From Beta vulgaris subsp. vulgaris (lineage: Eukaryota; Streptophyta; Magnoliopsida; Caryophyllales; Amaranthaceae): DNA of 64,000 bases. The position numbers and the translations under genes were made by a program. Where the stretch lies: the NCBI RefSeq assembly GCF_026745355.1, contig NC_079206.1, forward strand, positions 12,306,779 to 12,370,778, written 5' to 3'. Shown here piece by piece: positions 23,701 to 37,400 of this stretch. Each line of letters begins with the position of its first letter. The first letter of the stretch is position 1. Below the pieces are notes generated by a model. It did not search any database and was not told where the DNA came from. It saw only the letters and a list, made by a program, of their open reading frames with translations.

Positions 23701-26700
23701 AAATACCTATTGATGACATAAACAAATGAAAAAAAGACGAACATCCCATTTCTCAAATGGAACTAAACACAGATCGAAAAGCGCTAACTTAAGATTATTG
23801 CCAGAGCAGTAGTTTATCAAGGTGATTCCACTAAGCTAAGATGATATGCTTCTAAGTTATAACACATAGCACATTACAAAATGCCAATCACTGGCATAGC
23901 AATGTTAAACCTGCTGTGAAAGCATGTGCATTGCAGCTGACACATAACACTATTATATTGATCTTTCTTTGGCAACTGATCTCAATGCTCAACCGTGCTC
24001 ACTAAAACAATAATTATTTCTAATCGGCTATGAGGCGGAGCCATAATGATATGGTTCCGTCCATTGATTCACATAATGTGTACTTTGGCTGCCACAATTA
24101 TAACTTAGGAGCAAATATTTCTAAAATCATGAAATGTAGCACACCATGTTCGTGCAAAATATGGTCCAATGCAAGCACGGAAATCGGAAAGATGTCATTC
24201 ATGTAGTTTTGGGGTGTTAGCCTAACAATCTTCCCTATGTATTCCTCGTTTATATCTGATTAAACAATCGGATAGTCAGAGAAAGACTAAACACCGTCAA
24301 CTAAAATTTCGACAAATGTGTTGTTCTAGATACAACATTATCTAAAAGTACTTCATTTCTTAAGAAGATACATCATATTGACTTTTTACACTATTTAGTT
24401 AATAGCTTTAACCATATCTAATTACTAATATTTAAAGACATATGTGAATATCTTAATTGTTATTGGGTTAATCTGAATGTATATTTTGAAAATATTTTTT
24501 ACAATTTTTTAATTAGAATATGATTAGAGATATTAATGGTCAAAGTTGTGCAATGCAAGTGTGCCAGTCAATATGATGCATCTATTAAGAAACAAAGGAA
24601 GTATATATCAATGTCATCGTACGATAACATCCATGACCATGTGCTTTACCGATATCTAACCCCTGTATAAGAAAGATAATTGCATGCATAAATCATAATT
24701 CATGATATGGTCAACTTCAAGGAGAACGATTTTCTCACTGGAAAACCCCCACAAAAAAAGACTCATAGTTAGATGCATAAATCATAATTAATCATGTGGT
24801 TAACTTTAAGGAAAGCGATTTCTCACTGGAAATAGTATGAGATAGAAGACAAAAACAGACCTGAGTCTTCATAGAGTAATCACATAATAAAGGGACCAAA
24901 TGCTCCTGCACCTGTGATTAAAGCCACAAAACAGATTCAGCCAAAGATATTCTCTTTTAATTTCAAGACAAGCACAGAACACTACAGCTAAAGAGAAGAT
25001 TAGAGTAAAATTAAGAGACTATCTCAAACATCCTTTCTCTAGCACATTTTTACTTATAAAAGTGGCATATGGACCCATTTCTAAATTCCAATAAATTTTA
25101 GCTCTTTCAAAGATGAATTGCCTGAGCTTATCGATGTCTAGAAACGAGTACATAATCCAAATTCCCGAATAGTCACAGTGGTGTTTAGGAGGAAGAGGGA
25201 GAGTGACTCGGGTGGGGAAGAAGAATTGCCATGATAAAAAGAATTTCAGCATTTGGCAAAGAAAATGATTATAAGAAACGTACGACTCTCTGTCTTAAAC
25301 AACCCATATTCTCAACACTTAATCAAAAAATGTTAGATCATCCAACCCCGAGCGATATTAGTCATTGGTGGGGATTCGGTCAATTAGCATGGATTTGTCT
25401 AGTCATTCAGATAGTGTCAGGCGTTTTTTTAAGCTATGCATTATACACTCATGTGGATCTAACTTTGAATACAACATGGGAGATGTTGAAGGGGCAGGTT
25501 GCTCCTTTATATGTTTTGTAATCTATGATCATGTTGCATATAGGAGTGATTTTTTCCGTCTTGCTAAAGAAAAACTGTCCTAGCTGACTTTCCGCAAAAA
25601 GTAAGGAGCGAGACCAATGTGTACATTTTAATTAATAGTGTCTTAGCATAATGGGGATAGGAAAAGATGGTCTGAGATTCTTTTTTTGAGTGAAAAGAAT
25701 TAGATGGTCGGGACTTGGATAAACATGCATTTAGCAAAACCAGCGATAGGAGGAGGACAATTATGACAAATATGCTGGCAAGACATCGAGCAACTCCGGA
25801 ACAATTAAGGAATCGATGCCGACACTGTTTATATTTCCTTTAGGGAATCAGAATATTATTAATAACCACTACTTCATAGATTATAAAGTGATTATGTTTC
25901 ACAAAATGGCCTATATTTAGAAATATGAAAACGGGAAGTAGTAGATATGCCAAAATAACGTGTCTTCAAATATGTCACGTGGTAGCTTCTTCTTTATTAT
26001 GTTAAAAGAGTCTCCAGTGAGGCTTGAGGTGACTAATTGGATGCATCTTAATTTTGACAAACTATATGATACGAACAAAAAGTTACAGATATACACCGAA
26101 AGATGCATGATCTCAAACATTGATATCTTTACTTATAAATAATTAAAAATTACAGAAGATGATATTAAAAAACTATACATTGAGACTGTTATAACGGATG
26201 TGAGGAAGAACAAATAATGAATGCAGAAAAGCAATAAACAGCACACACAGATTTACGTGGTTCACCAACGGAGTGTTGGCTACGTCCACGGGAAGAGAGA
26301 GAGAATAGTTTTATTGAGATGAGGAAATCAGATTACAGATGTAATTAATGACTAATTCGTAGTATAAACGAATTAGGTTAAAAACCTATTTATACCCCGT
26401 TTTGGAAAACGCGTTTCCGCGTCAAAAAGCCCACCGCCCGATCGAGCGGCCTATTTTCCCAAACGTCAATTGCACTCGAACCCGACCGGCCGACCATCGC
26501 CCTGTCGTAATTCGGTAACAACGCCCGATCGGGCGCACCCCCCCCCCCCCGATCCCATAGGAGGCCTGCTTTTAGCCCGTTACTGAGACAATCGACCTCG
26601 CCCGGTCGGGCGAGCCGACAAAACACCGATTTGACCAGATTCAAGGCACAAGTTCCTACAGAGACAAATCTAACTAGATCCCATATGACTGTTTTTCCTA

Positions 26701-28375
26701 AAATATAAATCACCAAAGACAATCAAAGTGTAAGATGTGAATACCTGTTTTATTCAAGTCTACTAACATGTGTTTTTTCAATATGTTTCAAAGCGATTAA
26801 AAATCAAAGGTCAATTTAAAAAAGGATATTTAATGTGGCATGAAGGTGTACATACTGTTCAGAGCACCCTGTCCTCCCACATGAGAACCTTCTGGTACAA
26901 TGTACAATCTGTCAACCTCATTTCCATCTCACCTCATCAAGCATAAGACATTTGAATTTGTGCCTTTACCTTCTAACTTGGAACAAGAACTCTAAAATCC
27001 ACCATATCAATACTTTCAAATGCTATCAGGCATTCAAGCTCTTTTTAGCCTTACGACAAAATGTGAATTTACACTTGTCCCTAACATAATAGTTGACTCC
27101 CAACTTTGTCTTCTTCCATAACATAGTGGTTGCCAAATTTAATGAACTTTGTATTTAGATAAATATATAAGAGAAAGTTTATTTTGATGTTTCCCACCAT
27201 TTTTATTAATTTGACCGATTGCAAACTAGTTTTGTGACCTATAGAATACTTTGATTAATTACTCCTACTGTTGGAAGTTAACAGCTATATTAGTAGTTAA
27301 GACTAGGAAAGAAAAATTTACAGCTAATATAGGACAGAGGAAGCATCTTATATGATTATTGCTTCTAAATACATTATATGCTATCCAACGCACTACATTA
27401 TATATAAGTAAAAACTATCAATGTTCCCTTCAAAAAAAAAATTATAAATGTTGATATTATGACAGTATGCATTAAGACAAATCAAATAAAATCTCATTTG
27501 AATATTTTTCTTATACATTTGTAAGAGAATATGGAATAAGGTTGGTAGAAGAATAGTGATTATTATGCAAATGTTGCATATATTTAGAAACAAAGGAAGT
27601 ACAAACTAAGCCAATAAAAACTACATGCATTGAACAGGGATATAACTAGGTGATGATATATAATGATCAAGTAGATATTAACATACCAAGAATGGAAATT
27701 TCAGGTAAACATGTATCGCAAAAGTTTCCAAGTATTGCCGAACTGAGGGTAAGTTGTTTCTCTGCAACAAAAGCGACTATCATTAGTGCTTTCGATTCCA
27801 TATACCCTGCCCCGTCCTCCTAGGCCCCACTCTCTTCAAAAGTGGAAAACAAGGACAGACAAAACACAGATCAACGGATAGTACAGAATTAATGTAACCA
27901 TGCACCCCCTCCCCCACCCCCCCGCCCACACCCCACAACAAATCAAGAAAAGAATAGAAGATTATCAGTACAAGTGCAACTATAAGGCATTTTGCATCGA
28001 CTTGTAGAACAAATGCATACTAAATAAATTTTACTTTGGATTATAATGTCGAACTATGTCTAAAACTCCAAACACATACCAAGGACAATAAATGGGTGTT
28101 TCTAGATCTGAAGTGTACCTTTATTTCTGCTTTCTTTTCCATATAAATATGTCAAATATGAACTTTGGTAAGAAAAAGTTCCTTCTAAGAAATTAGAAGA
28201 GTCCTCCAGAATGAGGTTTGCTGTACAATGCATAATATACAACACAGATAAAGCACAAACTGAGAAGGAAACCCAACCCTATATATATACTTTTGAGTTT
28301 GTAAAGGTCGATTTTTTAGTTCGTAAATCAGGGTTCATCATATATATATATATATATATATTATTATATATATAT

Positions 28376-28409
<34 letters not shown>

Positions 28410-31400
28410 ATATATATATCACATGAGAAAGCATCTATACGGAAGACTTGACAAATGATGTGAAATTAAGTAAGAGGTGTTCTGACCTAACGTTTAAAAA
28501 ACCAAAAGCAGAGAAAATTCTTCAAAAAAAAAAATTAATCGAACATTTTGATGGTTGTGAGATTAAGTGAGTAGTGTTGCCCCTCTAAGAAGTGTTATTC
28601 AATAAGTAGTTTCATTTTGCACAGATTGACTACATGCTTAATGCATGTGTTAAGGTGAGGTGTTTCCGACTTCCTCTTCCATATCTAAAGTGGACAGAGA
28701 GATCACTAAATATGACAAAGTAAGATGGAGAGAGAGAGACAGAAATAATAACTTGGTATATTCTGGAAATATAGGACAATGGTGGTGGCCTCATGGTGGG
28801 TGAGTAGTAACAGAGGGGAGTTCAAGGAGATGAGGGAACTAACACAATAGAATCACATTGGAGTTCATTGAACGTATAAGTGGATAGCCAGGTAATGGTA
28901 ATGGCCAAGAAGTGGGGCTGGGAGTCAAGTTATCAGGTGCATGCATTGAGGCATATAGGGGAAAGTAAGAAGGTGCATGGATTAGCACATACAGGTGCAA
29001 GTGAGAAATTGCAGTGACTTCTCAGTTTTGACAGTGACTAACATTTCAAGGTCTACAATAAGGACATGGGAATTACAGTAAATATCAATTATGACTTCGG
29101 TAAGTTGCTGGACTCCAGTACTTTGAATGTGCATTCACATAGTTTTTCATTCTGAGTAGTCTGCAGACAAACAACTTGACGATAGCTTAAGGGTACAAGC
29201 TTTTCGTCTGGAGCCCTCTTTATGTATATAGTTGAAACCCCCTTGGTATCTTTCTAATATAATCCTTAATTACAACAAATATAAAAACTCAGCACCTACT
29301 GTTGAAAGCGACAGTCAAATTTACATTCCATCTGGAGTGAGAGCTGATGATATGCATGGTAAGGATGGTTAATAAGAACAATCCTTCCACCGTGTCTCAG
29401 CCTTCTGATTTAAAAGGAATGCAGGTGATTACTATTCTGTGGTAGAGACTCAAAACAATACTTGGAAAGGTATTTTCTTATAACAGTGATTGGGAGCGCC
29501 AGTAGATTAGATTCATAAAGGCGTGGCAGTTCTTTATATAGATATCTTGGAACTTGTAGCCAACCCATCCTTTTGGAATTAAGGCCTTGACGTTGTTGTA
29601 ATGCATATATTAGAGAGAGTTATAAAACTAAACCTTCCTAGGTTCTTTATTATTTGAAAAAAGAAAACACGGCCTACTCCATCCGTTAAAAGTAGTCCTA
29701 AAGCATATCAGCCCAAGACACAGGCAGTAGACCTATTCCTTTGCGGAAAAGCAAATAGGGTTTTCAGGTTGAACCCTGCAACTTATGCATGTACTTGTAA
29801 GTTACAACTCATTTAACACAATACGTGAACCACTTCTTTTTCATTGATACTGAATTCAGAGTGCACATATAGAGCATTTGATTGAACAAAGACAGAGACT
29901 TACCGATAATGATACTGATAAACTCTGCATCACTTGCTGAGCAATATTTTGATCCACAAATCTTGATAGAACACATAGCATTTGCCAAGCACGGACTTTT
30001 CGACGATGAGTCTATTCAACAAAATCAGAGTCCATATCAACATATGGCAGAAGGCACCATTGAAGTATGCAAGTTGACTACCATTTACCACAGACCAGCT
30101 ATCTTTAGCGCATCCCAAGTCCCAACCATGAAAAGTGCAGCCCACAAACATTTCATGTTTGAATCCCAACCCTCGCATATTAAAAATGAATACTTTGAAG
30201 TTTTTTAACTTTCACAAATGTATCCCAGTCAAACTTGACGAGGTTTACCACTTACCGCACTATGCTTCTTATACAGTTCTTTAGCAAGATCCTTGTCGTT
30301 AACCTGCATAATGGAACACTGTTCAGTAGAGTGCTCAATTGCAAGATTTTGTTGGGATGACGACAAACAAATTTATGAAATAATACTAATACTATGAAGA
30401 TTGTTGGAAATGAAGATACATGAATAGAGTGTGCAAGGAGCAATCATAAACATACAAGAAAAGAAGAAACCACGTGGGAAAGACTACATAAAACAACAGT
30501 ACAGCACACACCACACAGACAAAAATAAACACATCCCCTGGTGGGCATCCGAAAAAAGTGTTAAGAGTAACCACCTCCACACCACAAATAAATCTCAGAG
30601 GAATCAGCACTTGCAGAAGGGCACATCATATTTTACCCCCCAATAGAAGTTCACAGAAAATTTTAAGAAACAAATTAGTTTTGAAAGGAGCATTGATGTG
30701 CAAATGGTCCCCGTTCCTCAAACCCAAGGAACAAGGTGTGAAGCTCTGGCACACATATCACAGACTTGATACACAAAGTTCCATACAAAATTACAAATGC
30801 ATATAGATATTCCACTATAAATTCATGCTAATGAACATAAATTTGCTATCATAAGGACTTGTTACAATGTCTTCTACTTTCAATCAATAAATTTATTTTT
30901 CTTGAATCAAACAAAGAAGATGAAAAGAATGCTTCACCCCAATATGGGAGCAAAGAATAATGCCTCCATTTGAAAAGTGCCTAGGTGAGGCCAAGTCCCT
31001 TACATTGGTTGAACATATCATACTTCTTCCATACTGAAATAAATGAAACGCTTCTCCCAAAAAGCTCTCACATAAAAGAGAGACGCGTTTCATTTATTTC
31101 AGAAAGAAGTATAATAATTTACAACTTACCAAAAACAACCTATAGAAATCAATGCACTTCCTTAGGAGAAATCAATGGAGTCCATAACAAGGGGGGTTAG
31201 CTCTTTTGAGTCTCTGACCCCATATGGTGTGGATTTCCATGCAAATTAGGATCTCATGTTTTTATTCCCCTTCAAAAAAGGATATTACTAAGAATGGAGC
31301 AACATTGGTAAGAATGGGAAACTTGGGGATAAGAAGGATCTCTTCCCTTCTCGAGGAACCTTCACTAAAAGAATTTTTTCCATTATTATATCTATATGCC

Positions 31401-34400
31401 AACGATTCCACAAAGAGAAAGCGTGAGTAGCAAGACACCAACTATTGCATTCATGCATACCATTGATGGGACCAATGAGATAATTCATCTTGATAACTTA
31501 TTTTCGAAGACACTAACAACTATTCCCCCACACAAGAAAGCTCTCACAAACCAAGCTAACATAAAAGAATTGCCCTCCTCTTCAGATCTAAGTAACCAAT
31601 TCAAACTCAAATTTTGTTGCTTATAATGGTATATTTGATCTTCAATCACTTATACAACTTTCTATACTGAAGCCTTTTTTATAAATAAAAAATTTTAAGC
31701 ACCCTGGAACATGCAAATAAAGAAAAATAGAAGTAGCCAACATATCATGTATTCAAGCTATTGTGTGAGTCAGAACCAAACACTCTACTCGAACTATACA
31801 ACAGCCATAAGAAGATAACCTGATTCTTAAGTGGAGGAGTCTTATGGTAAATAGTTAACTACTTTTTCCTTTCTGGTACACCGATATTGCCAATTATGCC
31901 ATAGACTTGGCAAAGACCCCTACCATACCCATGTCAAAACATTAGCCTCTAGTATGAAGGGGACAACAAAATCAAGCATTCCAAAATTGGGTTTCAATTG
32001 AACACCTTAGATCTTATATGGAGCTATCATCAATGCAAAGGTAAAGGCTTCCAATGTTAAAAGAGAGAAAACACAAGTTGTGAAAACACAAGTTAGTGAC
32101 TAAAAGAGTTCAAAATTTCATATAAGAGCAATATTATACAGTCGATATAGTTTACATTGAATATGCCTGACATGTTTCTTCCTTCTTTTTATGTGGCATT
32201 AGCCATGTTTCTTCTTTTGCTTCACATGTTTATATAGTTTTTCAGTTTTTATAAAGGAACATTATCTTTTAAAAATATAAAGATAGATGCACCAATGCAG
32301 ACAAATACTCTCTAAATGCACAATATTTTACAGATTTTTCTAATTACTTTACTCCAGTTCACATTATTTTAACTTACTCCTTTTTTTCCTTTTCCCGTAA
32401 ATTTGTTATAGTAATTCATGTTTGAAAGATGTAACGTGATCAGTCACATAGTTATGATTATTTCACTCTCGTTTTTTTAATAGGTTTCTTGGCTAATGTA
32501 TTTCTTAGCCCCTTATAAAAGTATTACCAGGACTCAGAAGTGGTGCAATGGGAAAACTACCTATTTGGTACATTTTGTACACAACCGGTTATTGTAATGG
32601 GTGCTTTTTGTATACATGGTGCTTATCTCCTTAAACATCTTCCACTCACTGTTGTGGAATTCAAGGACAAGATAATGAAACAGGCAGCGAAGACAAGAAA
32701 GTGAGATGAAAGCTTTCGAAAAAATTGATTCACATGACGAGAACACTTAGCAAATACACCTGATTTTTTAGCACAGCCTGCAATCCATTCCAGACAAAAT
32801 AAAATCTCCAAATTTCATTGCTTATGAACTTGTTTTTCTGGAATTCTAAATTGTCAAAGTAGGTAATACTGTCAATTTCTTAATGAATATAAATGAGTGT
32901 ATATTTAGAGAATGTCGGTGTGCATGAGCATCTAGGAATGTAAACTTGGTCAATATTACAAATTAAATTTTTGTTTCTTTAGTAACAAACATCAAAAACA
33001 AAGCAAAAAGTAACTTCCAAGGAGAGAGAACACAAGGACAGAAGCGTGACAATGATCAAAACGATCAGCATTCAAGAGATACAAGATACCAATGTCAAAC
33101 CCAAAGGTAAATTTATTCTAATTTTAGTATTAAACCCCTTGGACTTGAACTCATCCACTAAAATGGAATTCTAAATTATAAGGGAATGTCACCCCTGCAC
33201 AAAAGGAGGACTAAGGACTAAAAGGCTCAACTATTATAAAGCAATTTATCAACAAAATCAAGAAATGTGAAGTGACGCTCAGAGACAAAAACCTGAATCC
33301 AGCTATACAAAAGCCTCAAGATGGAAACTTTGAACCTTAACAATTCGAAGCTAAACCCTCCAAAAATGGAACTGCTATTAGACAGATAAATGCAAATGTA
33401 AATCTATCTGATATTAGCTTCAACTGAAACCAGTATTAAGTCATTGAAACAACAGTTTAGGCAGTTTGGCTGCTACCTAATAAATTAATAATGCATATTA
33501 TGAAAAATTCCAACAACAACAAAAAAATTGTCAATCCACAGTTATGTCCTTAGACTGTCCAACAAAAGTTCCGTCACATAATATAAATGCTGATAAAGAT
33601 ATTTCAATACCAATACTAAGAAATGTAAAATTCAATATCCACAAAGAAACTGTACCGCAGATTCCAGAAGCTCCAACAAAAAAAATCTTCCAGATTCAAG
33701 GGCAGAACAGCTATCATCAGTTTCTCTGCCTGACCCAGCTAGCTTGTAAAAAAGCACGGTAACAGAGACTCGTGCATACAACTCTGTATTAATATATGCC
33801 TGGTCAAAAAGTTAATTATCAACATTACATGCCATAAACGTGAGATTATTGTATTACTTTTCTGAAAAAAAGAGAGAATTAGTTGCTAAGGAAAAGAAGA
33901 TAAATATGTTGAGACAAGGACCCACAATTTAGAAGGTGCGCCCAAGTGCACAATACTCATCGTGCACGCTATTCTTTGAGAATAAATTGTATGTTCTTTT
34001 TATTCAATGTTCTATACATTATGACCTATGTTCTTTTAAACATGATGTTGTACAAAAAAGAACATGAATCTATTTACCACTCACTACACACAAAAAAGAA
34101 CATGACTCAATATGAAAAAGAATATAAAGATGTTTAAAAAGAAAATAATAAGTACAATTCAATTATAAGAACATGTTAGTTTAATTAGAAAATGACATTA
34201 GTATTTAATTGCAAATTCATTGGTGATACGTTTTTCAAATCTAAATTTAGAAAATATGTTCTTTTATTTTGAATCCTATGTTCTTTTAGTATATACAGTT
34301 GGTCTTGTAAGAGACCGCTTAATTTAACTTAAAATTAGGCACGGCCCAAGCCCAATATTAAGAGGAGAACCTGCCACCATTTTTAATATAGTGAATAATT

Positions 34401-37400
34401 TAATCAATTTAGGGACCAGGTTAATCTATTTCGTGACCAACTTAATCTATTCAGTAATGACATTCTTTAATCCATTTAGTGACTAGTTTAATCCGTTCGG
34501 TAAAACTACCGAGTTATTTTTTCAAAATTATCTGTTGTAGTTCGATAATCAAGAAAAAAAGGAAGGGGAAGAGAAGGAATGACTAGGATAATGTTGGGTT
34601 AGAGTGAAATGGAATGGGCTTGTTAGAAAAATCCAGTCTTAAGTTCGTCTAATATTATGTTAAAATTAGACCGCCTATTCTAATAATTTGTATAGTATAT
34701 ATGTTCGATTTCTTATAATCTATGTTCTTTAATGAATGAAGATTAAACATGCTACATGTTCTTTTTACCTAGAAAATTTGCTAAAAAAAGTTCATGACGT
34801 TTTAGATAAACGACATGTTCTTTCGGGTGCACAGAGAACATTGTGCACCCTGGTGCATAAACCACGCTTTGACAAGGACCAGCAGTCATCCGAAACAAAC
34901 TTATAAGAGTAAATTGACCAGCAATCACACTGAATATCAATTAAAACCAAAGCTCAGAATGCATCCATGAAGTAACAACATATATAAGCAAGAGACATAA
35001 ATCTATCTCAGAAGGCCGCCCAATTACAAGATGGCTTTTAACCAATCCTTCATCATTTACAATTTACAACACCAAGGGTAAGCAGAATGCTGCTATTAGA
35101 AGGGTGCAATTAACAAATCAACCAGAAATTTGTCTCGCACTCTTGCTTGAAATGCACAGAATGGATGTCTAGGGCAAAATGTAATAATTGCAGTAGGTTT
35201 GGCACATGGGATTAGGTTTCAGAATATAAAAATTAAAGGCGGCACGAGGATATGGTGATTGGTATTAAAGTAAAAATCTTGTAATTCCCTTGTTTGGTTA
35301 GTGTGGGGAATAGAGCAGGGGTTAATAAAATATACTAGAATCTCCATACCAACACTCCCTCTCCTTCCTATCCCCACTTATAAACCGACATATGAAAAAC
35401 CCTGTCATTATCCAAATTCTGCAGCTGCATATTCAACATAACACTAACTCTAGCTGCCTCGCACAACGCACACAATTATAGATTGCATTTGATCCAGGGA
35501 ATATCATTCCTAACATAATGGAATAGAATAGATTAACATACTTCTGTCAACTCGCTATCTGGAATTTTTGCCAACAATGATACTTCAGTTCTTGCATCAC
35601 CATTTTCTGTGAGTTCCGCTTCAAAATCTTCATCAAAAGCAACTGGAACAAAAGAATATATTAACTATTAGAAACCTATCAAGCTTAATAAATATCATGA
35701 TGAAAGCCTGTGCAAGAAATAAATACAACAGCATCCAACTCACCGGATCCATAAAGTGTCAAAAGCTTTAGCTCTTTAATGTAATACTTTATGACCCTAG
35801 GATTTAAAAGCCATAACCCTGACAGGTGAAGAGCTGCAAGGCGAATGGTACGCGGACTTTTCATGCCTTCTTCAAGAACCTTTTCGCAAAACTACAAGAA
35901 AAATGCACAATATATGTCATGCATGAAACTACTCCACTTCAGACAATAATAACTTGAAATTTCTCAGAGGCCAAAGTGAGAAGCAAAAAAAAGACATACC
36001 CACTTTAGAGGACCAGGTCCATCAGCAGCCACGTGCATTTCCTCTTCTCTGTACAGAGATGCATGCAAGACAGCAGAGAGAAGTGCAGCAATTGGTGCAA
36101 CCCTCCGCTTATTACAGCTGGTATGCAGAATCCAAGAAGACCTTACTAGTTGCCAGATCATCTGAAGACACATCATAAAGATGTCAGTCAATCCTAGGAA
36201 ATATGATTAGACCACACCTAAAATCCGATAATCCCCAATCTGATACACCGATACATGACATCCCATCCAGACCCCATATCTATAAATTTTCTTCTTCGAC
36301 CCAACTTGATACACCAGATAACAGACAAAACTACATACTTTAACGATATCCATTCGTCAGCACAAGTGCACAACAGCACTATATCCCAAAACCTGATCAA
36401 AAAGAAACTCCCAAGTCTCAATATTGCATATGAAGCTAACATACAGAAAGGATACCAAATAATTCCGCCACAAAGAGAAAAGAGAGCTCTATGCCAAGCA
36501 AGGACATACAGTGGCTCTCACTGCAGCCAAGGTCGATCATCTGCAAATGTGTACAAGTGTGGGCTTGTGGCTAAACCTCCTCTTCAGCACCAAAACATTG
36601 GTCTTGATCCTATTAACAACAGAAGTCCCAGCACCTTATATGTCTACGTTTAGAGGCCCGGTTCAGCATGGTCACCCTTGTCACCTTGTATATGATGTAG
36701 GTTTACCTACTTTCTCACACCCTTCCACCCCCCCCCCCCTTTTGAAAAAATAGACACCATGTTGTGGAACTTACTGACTAGATTTCTATTTCTTTGGACT
36801 TCCATAATTCTCTCGTAAGCAATCTTAAGAATCGTAAGCAATTCAGGACTCAAGACAACCTGATCAGTGCACTCGAAATCAGTATTATTAGACCGCTTGA
36901 GTATGGAAGGGGAAAAAATAAAAGTCAGAAAAAAATATTTAATTAATCACAAAATGGAGTATGAGTTATCAATATCTAACAAACAAAAGTAATATCTGAT
37001 TAGCAATCAAAATGAACTTGTCCCAAACATAAGATGATTCCCATATGACACCACTTGATCCACCCCTACAGAACACAAAACAATTAAATGGAAAACAATA
37101 TTCTCACAACCTCTCCAACTACCAGAATGCGCGGTATCCAAGCTAACACTAAGCGTTAATTTTTCTAATAGAGAGAAGTATCATTAACATATACAGGTAT
37201 CCTCCATAGACAAATACATCAAGCTAACACTGAGAGGTCAAGAGAAAAAAGAATGGCATAAGCATGGACCAGGTAAATATTGGATTGTTCCATCAATTCT
37301 CTGTAATCAACTTATCTCCAAAATTGAAGGCTCCAAGAGATATCCACATATGCTGGAGGATAAAATCAATAAAAGCCACATATTCTCTTAAGTGTCAATT

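Larger units (their letters stand above)
30304..35541 (-). other. Long intron of methyltransferase gene (exon 20-21)
   Basis: 5.2 kb holding the hairpin at 31020-31112 and the Mutator-like element at 33923-34870. The rest is AT-rich without a signature I can name. Confidence 0.7.

Noticed and set aside
27240..27605. Possible fifth Stowaway copy ending AAACAAAGGAAGTA
   Set aside because: Only the right end is recognisable; I could not find a matching left terminus.
29882..30208. 108-codon plus-strand open frame
   Set aside because: It lies in an intron next to methyltransferase exon 21, with no recognisable domain and no supporting context.
36336..36380. Candidate micro-exon reading [13 protein letters not shown] with a good gtatgt donor, between exons 17 and 18
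   Set aside because: Its end phase would put a stop codon at the start of exon 18, so it does not close the gap.
36255..36753. Overlapping plus-strand open frames of 132 and 80 codons
   Set aside because: No domain recognised; they lie in the intron antisense to the methyltransferase gene and extend through a poly-C run.
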